Shown in pieces: positions 10,466-22,169 of a stretch of DNA of 64,000 nucleotides. Positions within the stretch are counted from its first letter, which is position 1; each line of letters opens with the position of its first letter. The translations under genes and the position numbers were made by a program. This DNA is from Adiantum capillus-veneris (Eukaryota > Streptophyta > Polypodiopsida > Polypodiales > Pteridaceae), in the NCBI GenBank assembly GCA_014529385.2, contig CM043952.1, positions 154,012,057 through 154,076,056 on the forward strand, written 5' to 3'. The notes beneath the pieces were generated by a model. The model made no database searches. It was not told the DNA's origin and worked only from the letters and a program-made list of their open reading frames with translations.

Positions 10466-13400
10466 ATGCAAGCAGCAGAGAGGGCCACGAAGAAGCTAAA
10501 TCAAAAAGAGAAACTACAAGAACTGCCCGCGTATCAACTAGACCCTGAGTCAGTCAAAGCAGTAACGGCATCCTACCTTTCTAGAGAACAACTGGAAGAG
10601 CACCACACTATAGTTTTCACTGGCAGGTTCAAAAGTGAAGAAGGGCATCAAGTGGAGTTGCAACTCCTGCCCAAAGAAGTCTATGATGTAGCTGCAAACC
10701 AGAAACCAAAGAAGCTAACCTCAAGTTGGGGCTCAGGCATTTCTACGAACAAGAGCCTTGCGGAGTGGACTTTCAGAAAGCTTACGAGCTTCTATCCACC
10801 ATCAAAGAAGACGAAACCGCACAGATATCCGATAGCCAAGGGAACAAGGTCAAAGTAGTGATCATTAAAGAGATAGTGGCAGAGGCACTCAGACTTCCCA
10901 CTGAAGGAATGACCATGCGGGTAAGAGACAGGAAAACCGCAGGCACATTTACCAAAGAGACAACTGCGGCTACATTCGCCAATCTTATCCACAAACACGT
11001 GGAGGAGCCAGCCCCTTTGTACCACAAACACTTCCATTTTCTGGCAAAAAGGCCACCAAGGTACACTACACCAAATCACGTCATGGCCACCACATTCATT
11101 CAGGTTCTCAAGTCGACGACAAGGCAACCAGTGGACCATGCGCAGTATGTCTTGACAACCTTGAAGGGCACCAAGAAGGAAGGAAAAATCACGTACTTGG
11201 GTGTGCCAAAGGTCTTGACTAGAATAGCATATCATGCCATCGGCATGGCCGACAACCTACCGCCTGCCCTTGATCAGAATACATGGATATTGGCAGCACA
11301 ACCCTCTCCACGGACTACAAGGTCAGGTAAAAGATCATATAAATCTGATGATGAGTCAGCTGATAGCTCGTCGGAACGGCACACCAGCGAGAGCTCTGAC
11401 AACGAAGAAAAGAGAGTTCGGAGAGAAGAGATGAAAAGGAAAGCTGTGGCCGCACACCAAGAAGAGCCAGCTCAAAAACAAGCGTGCTTTGAAAGGGAGA
11501 AACAGGTGTACCAATGCAATAGGCAAGCACAAGGGACTTAAAGGCAAGGTACCTACTCCAGGACTTAAAGGCCCTCGAACAAAGCATCATACCAGAAAAG
11601 AGGCGGATGATCCTACAGAGCATTTAGAAAGAATGTACCAAGAGGCTGAAGCTCTAAAGCTGAAGGAGGTAGAAGAAGGTGCAAAGAACACCAAGGAAGT
11701 AGAAGACCAAAGGCAAGCCTAGGAAACAACTAGCCAAGAGCAAAGTCATGGATCTCCTTGACCCACCTCCCCGCCTCCAGAACAACAAGACCATCCCATG
11801 CCTAACCCACCACCATCACCTGCCGGCAAAGACACCAATGAAGAAGTAGAGCCTGAGAAAGAGAAATATTCTGAGTCCACCCAACAAATAGAATCTTCAC
11901 AAGAGGCTGACCACCCCGACGGACAAAAAGAAAAAGAAGCCGAGCCAGAACAGGAGCAGACAACAGAAGATACTCAAAAACCAGAAGAGGAAAAGGCAAG
12001 TAGATCTGAAAAGGAGACTGATAAAGAAGCAGATGCGGAAAAAGCACCTACCACTGCAGAAGAGACGGAGCTCGAGCCAGAAAAGGAAGAAAGATCAGCA
12101 CCTGAAGGGACAGCAAGGGTTGAGACAACACCCTCTACTTCTACTCAGCCAGAAACTGCGAGGCATCAAAGCCTTAGGATGGCCAAGAAGAAGACCGACC
12201 ATCTACCTCCACACAAGAACCACCAATAGTTATGACGCGGCAAGAAGCAACACATGAGGCTGCAGGCACATCTCAGCTGACACAACAGGAGGAGTGGTAG
12301 TCAAACGACGAGGTAATAGTCCAAGTCAATGAATATGCACGTCAGATGCAAGAAAATGACGGAGAGACTCCATTCAACAGCTTTAAACCGCAACACAAAG
12401 GCCAAGGAACTTGAAATGGTGATTGACGCTCTCCAAGGAGAGCTAGAAGATAGGATGACTGTCATCACTGATCTCCAAAGGCAGGTGCAAGAGCTGAAGG
12501 CAGAAGCGGAATAGCATCAGTTGGCCAGAGATAAACAACAAAAAGAAATAGAGGAGTTAGGTTATCTACTCACTAAACTGTCCGATGCCTGCAAAGAAAA
12601 AGATGAGCAGCTGACAGAAGTTACAAATGAACTTCTTACGACATCTCTGTCAGCTAGCAAAATTCAGGTGCAATTAGATGTTTGCCAATGCTTCTCTACA
12701 GTATTCTGAACAAAGGATCAATGATCATACCATTTTCTTACGGCAAATCAGAGAAAACCCAGTCGTGGCCTCGATCAAAGGAACTGACAAAGTGTACAAG
12801 GCACTCGAAAAGAAAAACAAAGACCTAGAATTGGAATTAAAATTAGAACAATCATAGCGCAGGGACCTGGCATTGATGCGGGTTCAAAGAGAGGAGGAGA
12901 TTCTAAAGGAGATAGCAGAACTAAAGTGAATTAATCAACTCCTCAGAGATGGGAAACTAGACACGCGGGAAGAGGCAGGCACTTTAGAGCCGCCACAGAT
13001 AGACATACCTCAGTCTCGTTTGAGACACAGCCCACAACAGAGCCGAGTGGTGATGAGGATTTTCAGGTTCACATCACAGATGCAGACACAGTTCCAATGG
13101 TCCATCTGTCAAAAGCTGAAGAAGACGCACTGAAGGAGAAGATCACCGTAGAGGTGGATGAGCAGTGGAAAGCCGCTATGGATTGGGAGTTGAGAGTTTT
13201 ACACTCTCTCAACGTCACTCAACTCACTCCCAATCAGATCAACGCTCAATGGCACCAACAATCCTTGCCGTACCCTCTCATCAAAGTAGAACTATTACAG
13301 GTGAAAGAAAGGCTGTACAAGGACATGCAAGAAGATGGTGCAGATAAAGACCACCCAAAGTGGAGGTTAAGCTGGCTGAACAAGAATCTGAGATACCTAA

Positions 13401-14090
13401 TTCTGTTCACAAGAGCACAGGCAGCCCTTCAAAGAGATCCGACCTTCTGTCCTGTACCCAGAGTAAGGACATGGCAAGCGCATGAAGCACTACAAAAGAA
13501 GAGGCCAACTTGACTCAACTTCCCCAGGCTACCAGCTCCAGGGAGAGGCCAAGCGACTGAGGAATACATGGTGAAAACCCTAACGAGCGCCATGTTTTTC
13601 TTCAAGAATCTGCCTGATCTTTCCTCCTGTTCCATATTATGTAAGATCTACAGAACGCTGCTCACATGTATACAAGTTTTTAATGAGCTCGAGCAAAAAG
13701 GAGCACCGTGGCTATCATTCTTGGAAGGAAACAAAGGTTTATGCTACGGTCTGAGTGTGCAACCTTCAGAAGAGGTCTTTTACAGATTCTATGCCAAATG
13801 CATGTTCTTGCCATCGAATAATATGCTGGCCTTTGAAGAAGCTTTCTAGAGTGGATTCTTCACCTGGCGGACGAAGATATTTGCGTCGGTGATCAGCAAC
13901 CTAACATCCAGGTTTGTAGGCTACTCAGTAGTGGAGCTGAAGAATCAAGTAACAATGCAATTTCTGCAAGTGTCCGACAAAGAAGGAAGAAACAGATATC
14001 AGAAGGCACTGGACGCGCTTAATGACCGCCTCGCCAGACGTCAACCCGAAGACTATTTCAACCCATAAAGCTGTGTCAAGGGACGACACA
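10466..14090 (+). pseudogene. Element A extra 3' coding region (unknown, hydrophilic, coiled-coil-like)
   Basis: This is a run of open frames between the spacer and the polypurine tract. The first part (10,466-11,530) has mixed composition, e.g. YLSREQLEEHHTIVFTGRF and YHAIGMADNLPPALDQNTW, and ends in a Ser/Glu-rich stretch. The middle (11,490-12,230) is extremely Glu/Lys/Pro rich. Then comes a heptad-like, coiled-coil-prone part (12,329-13,000) and a last part (13,097-14,065) with LHSLNVTQLTPNQINAQW. No transmembrane segment, signal peptide, zinc finger or catalytic motif was seen. The position matches the extra ORF (sometimes called env-like) of Athila/Tat-type elements, but nothing shows it was an envelope. 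I do not recognise the family. Broken copy. Confidence 0.55.
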
Positions 14091-14107
14091 GGCGAGGAGG
14101 GGAGGAA

Positions 14108-15000
14108 TGTTAGCAGCAAGCTAACACGGACACCATTTTTCGAAGTTCTCTTTGTAAAACATTTATTATTTTGATGAATCGAGAATATTGTAACTCCTAC
14201 TTTCTCGAATAAAGTCTATAATTAATGAGCCGGGGCTACAAGCTTCTAGATTGTATCAGCCAGTCATCACCCAGCTTTGGTAGAACTCCAGATTATTAGT
14301 TTTGACCACCCAAAAACCTTGGCTAAGGTATAAAAGCCAATTTTTGTAAGTTTTTTATAAGTTTTTGGATAAGAAATACACAGCGTGAGCTAACAGCGCT
14401 CACTCCTCTCCTTGTCTCGCTTCCTACTCCCTCCCCCCGATTATCACATTGCAATCGCGTTTGTTGCATTGCAACCACAGGTAAGAGCTCTACGCATTGA
14501 CGTAAGCAGTTCACAGTATTTCGTAGCTTTTGGCGTCGCCGACCCGCAGCCTAATTTCATCATAACTAAGAATTTACACTTTTAAATCAAAAACTAAGCA
14601 TAGGCGGGGTATTGGGGCATCATTGCTAAGCATTTAGATGCATTCTGGGTCAAAAACGACTACGTCAAAAATCCACTGTTGTTAATAATCGCGATTTTGG
14701 AACTTGACCTAAAGTGGGGTTTGAGACCGTAAACATGTGTGCTTAGGTCTTATAAACTTGTCTTAGAAGTTTCGTTACGTTTGGATGTCATTTGATGCTG
14801 TAACGGATGTGATTTGCTTGTTGATAAGCGATTGGCTTTTGGTGATTTCAGTCACTTGAGTGTAGCTTGAGTTAGATGCGAGTTGTTAGTTGTTTTCCAA
14901 GAGATTGAAAACCTCTTGTAGCCTCTATGCACTAGTCGAGTCAGCTTCGTCCTATGGTTTGACAAATTAATCATGGTTCTCGCTAATACTGCAATAAGAT
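14108..15000 (+). mobile_element. LTR of element A (right end approximate)
   Basis: It starts TGTTAGCAGC directly after the polypurine tract. It contains a TATA-like box (ggtataaaagcc near 14,326) and one half-copy of element A's palindromic motif (near 14,684). No matching 5' LTR is in the window and the right end was not found. About 15,000 is where the LTR-like character fades. Age cannot be estimated without its partner. Confidence 0.55.
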
Positions 15001-15387
15001 AGGATGATGAGGTTAGACATGCGTCCCACAGGCGGCCAGCTCAAGAAAGATCACTAGCCATAGAGAAGGTAAGAACAATGACGACATGGAGGATGAAACT
15101 CTAACATCCAACATTACAACTCATTTCATGAATACAAACATCACAATGGCACCCAAATACGTAATTTAAAGGTCATGCTCTCATTAGTATGGGTATGGGT
15201 ACGGGTATATACATTTGTTTCACATCAATGGCATAATCATGGCTGTAAGTTATAATGTTTTGTTGCATGTATCAACAATTATACCAAGTTATACAAATGT
15301 CCATACCAAAGGCTATACCATTGACCATACTGATGTGCATACCAACATGCATAGAGAAGCACATACTTAGGAACATATTGATTGCCT

Positions 15388-15595
15388 AACGTCAACAACC
15401 ATCAATAAAGACAAAGTGATCTACAATCTTAGTTCATTAAAAACCATACTTTGAGACAAAGTGATCTACATTCGTTGATGGTTGTTGCTTAACGTCAACA
15501 ACCATTAATTAAGACAAAGTGATCTACAATCATAGTTCATTAAAAACCATACTTTGAGACAAAATAGTCTCTATTTAATAAAATCATTAGTTGAA
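15388..15595 (+). repeat. Two-copy tandem repeat, period about 103 bp, with internal inverted repeat
   Basis: aacgtcaacaaccat recurs at 15,388 and 15,491. Each is followed by acaaagtgatctacaat and ttcattaaaaaccatacttt. ATGGTTGTTG (15,478-15,487) is the exact complement of CAACAACCAT (15,496-15,505), giving a 10-bp stem at the copy junction. No coding signal. Confidence 0.8.
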
Positions 15596-15599
15596 ATAA

Positions 15600-17214
15600 A
15601 GTGATCTAGAGTTATAGTTCATTGATATATCGATGAAATATACATAAGACTCAAGAAAAATTGTCAACTAATTTCTCATCCTTTAGAGATTTGAGATTTG
15701 ATACAACAAAACCATCTAGCTCAATATAAACTTTCACATCTTACATCATTGAAATAAATCCTTGGATCTCTCTCCACATATTTGGTTCACTTTCGAAACA
15801 GGAGTTGTGCCTACTCAAATTTTTTGACCATGTCAGGGGTAGCCAGTTGAACCTTCACGTCATCATCCTTGTCAACCTCATGCTATATGCTTGGTTTATT
15901 TGCATCAAGATCCTCTAATGCACATTCTTGTGTAGTGGAGGAACTCCTTGTGAGCTCTATAGTGCTACTTGAATTTGATCATGCCACATCTTCCATGGAG
16001 GGGGACACCCTTGTCTCGTTTTTTTGGCAGAGTGGTAAAATATGTGGTTGGGTTTCATTTATGCAAGTTTGAAAATTTGGTACAATTCAATGCTTGGGTT
16101 ACCTATCCAATGTGGCTAGAAATGGTGGAGTAGGAGACTTTTATGTAAGAAATAGTGTGGAATGTTTGGGTTTCAAATGTGAGATGGTGTCAAATTTTTT
16201 TGGACTCCAATCAAATTTGAAACGAGCTCAAAACAACCAAATTTGTTCTACTTATGCATGTTTTATGGCTTCGAGAAACTTGGAATGCATGCTAGTTGGA
16301 TTCAAGGATGGATGGACTTGCTAGTTTGTGGACCAAATTTGATGCTTGGTTGTGCGCATTGAGTTCGAGACTTGGTCAAGATTTACAGCACTTGATTTCG
16401 GTTCAATTTGGTGAAAATACACTTTTAGGATCATCTGGCACTACTCTAGAGATCTGGCAGTGGCCATTGCTTTTTTTCTCCTGAGCTTCACACATGACTG
16501 GCCAATATGGCTGGCCCTTTATGCAAGGAAAATTTCGCACCTGAAGGCCCACTAGTGAGATCACTAGTGGCTAGTGGTTGGTGAAGGCTGGTTGAATGCA
16601 ATGTAAGAGATGAGTAGTGTATGGTAAAAAGGCCATTCCTTTTGTATTTTTTTGGAGGCACAAGCACAAAGAAGGATTGAGGGTTATTTTGAGGAAAGAG
16701 TGGATAGTTTTTGGAGGGGAAGGGAAGCAATCACCAAGAGGTTTTTCCTCTCATCTCTCTCTCAAAACTTGGAGGCAAGAGGCAAGAGGCAAGGTCTTTG
16801 GGACAACTTGAAGAGCTCTCTCACAAGGAGAATAGGGGAGGATCTTTCTCAAGGAGGAGGAGGAGAGATTTGGGAAATGTTTCTACTCTAGAAGAGGAAT
16901 CTTTTATGCAAGTTTGAATGAGATCTCTTAGGGGAATAGGAAATGATCTCTATCTCTATCTCTATCTCTTGTTATTTCTCTCTTGAAGGGAGAAGATAAT
17001 TATTAGGGAGGTATTGGAAGTTTTTTTGGATTATGGAGACCGGCTTGGAAGATCTCTTATGATGAAGGGAATACAAAGAACAGGAATAGGGAGTGTCATT
17101 TGATTAGTTATCTCTCTTGTTATCTCTCTATCAAATTATGAAGATAGGCTTACAAGGAATGACGTGGACGACAACCGTTCTACTAGCTCCGATAAGGAAA
17201 TCAAACTGAGGGAT
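15600..17214. other. Anonymous intergenic DNA
   Basis: No supported gene. Short frames at 15,869-16,484 and 16,617-16,917 have no recognisable motif. The only structure is a short (TATCTC)n tract near 16,944-16,972 and repeated gagagg/ctctc stretches. It may be part of an LTR, since a Ty3 pol fragment follows, but no TG/CA ends could be fixed. Confidence 0.5.
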
Positions 17215-17955
17215 TGACAAGCGGTATGTTACAATTTACCCAACCAAAAACCACAAAGACAACAGAGATACCTGAAAAGACGCATGAACAAACAAAATCA
17301 AAGAAGGGAAAATCTTGTACCTCTTTTAAAAAACAAAACGTAGTATTTGAGGCTGGTCAAAGCAACTGATTGCCTTAAAGATGAGATATCAAAGAGGTTC
17401 ATGAAACAGAACTCAACGAAAAAAGAAACTCAAAAAACAAAATCAAACCAAAATCGCAAACGAAAAATATCTCTGAAAAGTCAACAAAATTATCAAAAAC
17501 ATAGCGCAAACATAGATATAACAAATTGAAACAAACTTTGAATAAAGTTTGGACAACGGAGTTGGACTCTGATGATGAATCCGACAATGAAAGGTTTGAT
17601 GCACCTTCCCATTACAAAGAGTACACTATCCAAGACAGAAAATTTGTAGCTCAAAAGCCAAAACGAGACCCAAAGGAAGCTGGAACCTCATACGATGGGC
17701 CCAAAAAAGCCAAGTGTATAAACCGAGTGGAAATAGGCAAGGAACCTAAGCCAGAATACATTGCTACGGACCTCACGGGAGAAGAAATGTAGTTATTGAT
17801 AGAAACACTCCGATGATATAAAGACATGTTTTCATGGTCATACAAAGATCTAAAGGGAATAGATCCAGAAATTTGTCAACACACGATACTCCTTAAGGGT
17901 GATGCCAAACCGCGCAAACAATGTCCCTATACATACAATGAACACCATTTTAGAT
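17215..17955 (+). pseudogene. Fragment of a Ty3 pol linker, paralogous to element A
   Basis: The frame at 17,526-17,792 (DAPSHYKEYTIQDRKF, SYDGPKKAKCINRVEIGKEP, YIATDLTGEE) parallels 2,370-2,580 of element A. The SWSYKDLKGIDPEICQHTI match follows to about 17,890. Homology stops shortly before RT would begin. It is a short fossil of the same or a sister Ty3 family, at clearly lower identity than recent copies would show. Confidence 0.8.
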
Positions 17956-18664
17956 AATTTGGGAAAATTTCAATTCCCAAATGCTACATTGGCATATTAG
18001 GATCATGCTATTGTACTATTTTTAAACTCAATTTTTCCTTAATCTACATAAGATGTCATGATTCTAGCACCCAAATTTGATTTTTCTATTTTAATTTTTA
18101 TAAGAAGACTTTTGATATAAACTTTTGCAAAAGTATTTTTATCAAAGAAACTCTTTAAAAAAATATCAAAGCTCATAAAGATGGATTCTACTAAGCAACA
18201 CATATATTGATTATTCCAACCAAAAATATAATATCTAGACACAAAGAGCACCAACAACTCTTATCATAAAATTGGCCACATTAATCTCAAGTACAAAAAA
18301 TAGCTAGTCTCAATTTTAAAACTCTATCAAGTATCAACTACAATATAGTATGTACAACACCTAAATTAACATTTGATAGTTAAAAAACCTAAAGAATATT
18401 AAGGAGTATCCTATGGCCCGAAGACCATAACTTGTCATAGATGGCACCTATAGTGTCATTTAGTGTCAAAGAATATATGTTTGTGCCAAAGAATCTATAT
18501 TAACATGCCACATTTTCATCAATACATGCTTTAAAACTTCAACAAAGCTTTTGGATATGGTCTCTCAAAACTTTAAGACATGCTTTAAAACTTGTAGAGG
18601 TAGTGTCTCAAACAAGGAGGTGTTTAAAAACACCATTGATCTGACTAATAAGCGGCCTATGAAT
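17956..18664. other. AT-rich intergenic DNA
   Basis: No gene seen. Phrases resembling the duplicated block at 18,665-19,290 (caccaacaactcttatcataaaatt..., ctcaagtacaaaaaatag) suggest an older, diverged copy of that block near 18,245-18,300. Confidence 0.4.
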
Positions 18665-18937
18665 TGATTACACCAACTATGGACTGTGCACAAAGATTTC
18701 CAACAACTCATTTTATAAAATTTATACTCTTTATTTCATGTACAAAAAAGTACCAAGTGCAAGAAGTATAGTATCTCCAAGATAGAGGGTGTTCAACAAA
18801 CACCATTTTGGTAGCACTATCATTTGTCAACATCATTTTGGTAGTTTTCATCACCTCAAATAAAACAAGTACTAAGAAGGAAATGATGGGAGCATCAAAA
18901 AATTATATTATCAATGTTACTTAAGTGAGAGATGTCT

Positions 18938-19011
<74 letters not shown>

Positions 19012-19290
19012 GATTACACCAACTATGGGTTGTGTACAAAGATTTTCAGTAACTCATTATATAAAATTTATACTCTTCATTTCATGTACAACAAAGTACT
19101 AAGTGCAAGAAGTATAGTATCTCTAAGATAGAGGGTGTTCAACAAACACCATTTTGGTAGCACTATCATTTGTCAACATATTTTTGGTAGTTTTCATCAC
19201 CTCAAATAAAAAAAATACTAAGAATAAAATGATGGGAGCATCAACCAATTATATTATCAATGTTACTCAAGTGAGAGATATCTCCTCACA
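18665..19290 (+). repeat. Duplicated block of about 278 bp flanking a (GA)n tract
   Basis: tgattacaccaactatgg starts copies at 18,665 and 19,011. Both continue through catgtacaa, gatagagggtgttcaacaaa, caccattttggtagcact and aatgatgggagcatcaa to gtgagagat.tctcctca, where copy 1 runs into (GA)n. The copies are offset by 346 bp and close to 95 per cent identical by eye. The tract lies exactly at the junction. Confidence 0.9.
18942..19009 (+). repeat. (GA)34 microsatellite
   Basis: A perfect GA run of about 68 bp, placed at the junction between the two copies of the block above. Confidence 0.95.
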
Positions 19291-20660
19291 TAAGATTCAC
19301 TTCATCAATTCAAAATTTAATGATTTTTTGAAGCTATTTCTTAATTGAGATTTTTTTTCTTGTTTGAAACAAGTTGGTAGCTTTTTCAAATCATTGTTCC
19401 GCTTTGAATGAGATACTTGATGTAATATGAGATGAAACTCTCCTAATTTTTGACATTATAATAGAAAAATTGTTTTCAAAACATGCCCAAGAATGACATA
19501 AAAAAATCAATAACAAAAAACTTAGCATCTTTGAGTTCATAGGATACCCTCTAGTGAGTTCTCATTAGAGCACCTTTTTGTCTTATGGCCTCAAGATCAT
19601 AGGGTTATGATACCATATGGTGTGGATATGTTGTCTTCCTATGGACCTAGTCATAGGGTTCTGTGATTCCAAATTACATAAATTCTTTGTCAGATTCTCA
19701 AATATTTTGTTGTTCCTTGAAAGTCTAAGATCCTCCTTTACCTCTGTCAATAGATGGAGCCTAAGTGTGGCCTAAGAGAGTTATGCCTTTCTTTCTAGTT
19801 TGCAATTAAGAGGCTTGTGCTTCTCATTAAGTAGCTTAGAGATAGCCTCCCATGATATTAAGGCTAAAGGGTTCTAACTCCAAGCCACACAAGGTAAATG
19901 CTTTTTGGAGTAACATATGTCATTTTATGGCCTTATGGTCATAGGATACTAATGCCATAGGTGCAAATTACATCACTTCCTATGACTATAATTAATAAAA
20001 AGTCTTGTAAAAGTTAATATAGCAATTATTTGGACTTAAGATCATAGAGTTTTTTGTCGATAAACTAGTGTGGCCATATGTAGGATCATACAACGCTAAT
20101 AGTATGGCTTCATATGGCCACACTTTGTTAAAGTGTGGCCAAAGAACTGATGGATCTCTATGACCCAAAGGCTATAAGGTGCCATTTCTAAATAACATAA
20201 AGGCACTTTAAGAATGTCAAAATAATGTTATTTGTCCTAAAAGGCCCATGCTTTTTATTGAAGTTATCTATATAGGGATCCTAAGTGCCTTGTTAAAAAC
20301 CTTAGGATCTAAGGGCGCTTATTCTTAGCCACAATCAGTAGGTATCTTGTGAAAGAACATTAGCCAATGTATTGCTTTAGGTTCATGGGGTGTTGATACT
20401 ATAAAGTGAAAATCCCCTAAGCTCATAACAGACCATATGGCCTTATGGCCATGTAGATTGTTCTTGATGGTGCAATGGATACAAATTGAAAAACAGCAAA
20501 CATTTGAATCTTCCAATAAACTAAAATTGAGCATTTGGAACATCAAAGTCAAAAGTTACATATAACATTGAAAGACAAATTTGCATAAGCACTCTGAAAA
20601 ATACATGAAGAGCTTTTTGATTCAATAATATTATAAAAATCTACTTGATCATCTCCTCAA
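19291..20660. other. AT-rich DNA with scattered diverged palindromic-satellite phrases
   Basis: No gene. Phrases such as tatggcctcaagatcatagg, tatggccttatggtcatagg and tatggcccgaagaccata (the last at 18,412) look like decayed units of the 18-bp-palindrome array at 21,990-22,169 and 32,982-34,069. The array may once have extended further left. Confidence 0.45.
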
Positions 20661-20667
20661 TGGAGAT

Positions 20668-21660
20668 CTATTTAAGATTATACTGAATATTTAAGTGTTT
20701 TATATAATTCTTGGCCTCATGTACTTTGATAGCAGGCTCCTTGTATCCCAATTTTTGGGCAAGCATAATTGCTTCAATACCTTTTAAGGCTGATAAAGGT
20801 TTCATACTCTTTAAAAGCCTCTCTTTTTCTCGATCAATCGTTAGGGTTTTCTTATCATGACTTCGAGTGGACATTCCACTATTGCTAGATGTTGCACCTT
20901 TTTCATCGTCGAGAGGGCAGAAAGCTTCTGATAGTCTACGTGTGGAGTAGGTTTTCCGTAGAAAAACCAAATTTTTCTCTTGCCACTCTGCAACAACCTT
21001 GTGAACATGATTATAAAGTTCATTTCCTTGCACTATGGGTGCTTGTCCATATAAATAAGAGCTTGTAATTGTGTGAATGTCATTGACATGATGAAGAGCT
21101 TGAATATATGGCAGAAAATCCCCATGGAGGATATTATCCTCCTCATCAACATTGAATGATGGTAGAAAAATACAATTCAATGCAGGATTAACACATCCTT
21201 TTAATGGTGCATCATCTACCAGAAGCATTCTTTTTGCATCAATCCCAAATTTTGTTGATGCAATAGCCAACGGTTTGAAAAGTGATTCTACTCCTGGATT
21301 ATCTGGGCGAGTGATTCTTGATTCTTCACATGATTGACATTGGCTTTGTCCCCAAATCATAAAGAATGGAAAATTTTCTCCAGCCTCCTTCTCTAGAATC
21401 TTGACGATGTCCATTACATGTGTATCATTAGCAACTGACCATATCCCAACATTGAAATTACTAAGTAGAGTCTTGAAAACTCAATGCATCCTAGTCGTAA
21501 AACAATATACTCATGTTAAAAATTTAAGCTCTTTATTTTTTTGGGACTTGTGCCAACATCGTCTCAAAAGCGATCCACCCAAGCTCACTATTACAGTTTG
21601 CATTGGTTTGTCATTGGATGAAAGGTCCAAATCGCCATGCACCCCAGTTCCCAGCTCTTG
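20668..21660 (-). pseudogene. FCP1-like (NIF/HAD) phosphatase pseudogene
   Basis: The longest open part (21,414 down to 20,668, 248 codons) starts inside the domain. Upstream on the same strand, FKTLLSNFNVGIWSVANDTH is the FCP1-type 'F-V-IWS' strand before it. It is followed by FFMIWGQSQC and MLLVDDAPLKG, the DD motif that binds the metal in HAD phosphatases. A Lys/Glu-rich tail with QEKNLVFLRKTYSTRR follows. The nucleophile region (DxDxT) should lie near 21,590, where VIVSLGGSLLRR is seen, without the two aspartates. At least one frame change (near 21,480) and a stop in the upstream segment separate it from the open part. FCP1-like enzymes dephosphorylate RNA polymerase II tails or related proteins. 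This copy lacks the catalytic start and looks non-functional. No introns are evident, so a retrocopy is possible. Confidence 0.7.
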
Positions 21661-21690
21661 AGCTACTAAAATGTTCTAGATGGATTCTTC

Positions 21691-21985
21691 TTATGACCTT
21701 GTATATTTTTTGGAACTTGCATCACCTTCTACTTCTGTAGCATCACTCTTCAAATTCTTCTCCAATGGCTGCAATGTTTGACCTTCATGAACTTGTAGAT
21801 TTTTATCAAATTCTTCAAGAACTCTCTGGCTGCTATGGAAATTCATAGAATCTTCTACTTCCATAGCATCACTCTTCAAATTCTTCTCCAATGGCTGCAA
21901 TTGTTGACCTTTAGGAACTTGTAGATTTTTGTCAACTTCTTCAGGAACTCTTTGGTTTTCTAGGACATGTGATGTTGATCATATC
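21691..21985 (-). repeat. 126-bp in-frame tandem repeat upstream of the FCP1-like copy
   Basis: Two copies of a 126-bp unit start near 21,727 and 21,853 on the plus strand. On the minus strand they encode QPLEKNLKSDA(M/T)EVE twice, with EEFDKNLQVHEGQ between. The period of 126 is 42 codons, so the duplication kept frame. It probably was the N-terminal region of the phosphatase-like gene. Confidence 0.7.
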
Positions 21986-21989
21986 ATAG

Positions 21990-22169
21990 GTAGGTTATAT
22001 GTTTCCCTATATTCTAATGAGAGATCATATGGCCTTGGTCCATAGTATACCAATGTACAAGCTCAAGGGCCATCTGTTGTCCTCTATTCCAATGAAAGAT
22101 CCTATGGTCCTAGGGCTATAGGGCTCCCAAGGTGCACATGTAGGTGGCATTGAACAGCCTAAATTCTCA
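21990..22169 (+). repeat. Palindromic satellite array, left part
   Basis: It contains gatcatatggccttggtcca and gatcctatggtcctagggct, the same units as the array on the far side of the inserted element. The last bases (cctaaattctca) are continued, after one TSD copy, at 32,982 (tttaaagattttacatt), which matches intact units at 33,191, 33,410 and 33,837. Confidence 0.8.

Larger units (their letters stand above)
1896..14107 (+). mobile_element. Decayed Ty3/gypsy element A (RT-RNase H-integrase plus long 3' coding region)
   Basis: The order is that of a Ty3/gypsy element: linker, reverse transcriptase, RNase H, integrase. It is followed by about 1.2 kb of non-coding DNA, about 3.6 kb of further coding-like sequence, a polypurine tract (gaggaggggaggaa, ending 14,107) and an LTR from 14,108. 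No gag or protease is seen, because the left end abuts another LTR near 1,895. A 3.5 kb solo-LTR-like insert (3,635-7,156) splits the RNase H region. The copy is broken at many places and is old. The lineage within Ty3/gypsy is not certain. The extra 3' region sits where Athila/Tat-type plant elements often carry additional frames. Confidence 0.8.

Noticed and set aside
14530-14560. Possible primer-binding site (tggcgtcgccgac) in the LTR of element A
   Set aside because: It matches no tRNA 3' end that I can name well, and no LTR end CA lies directly before it.
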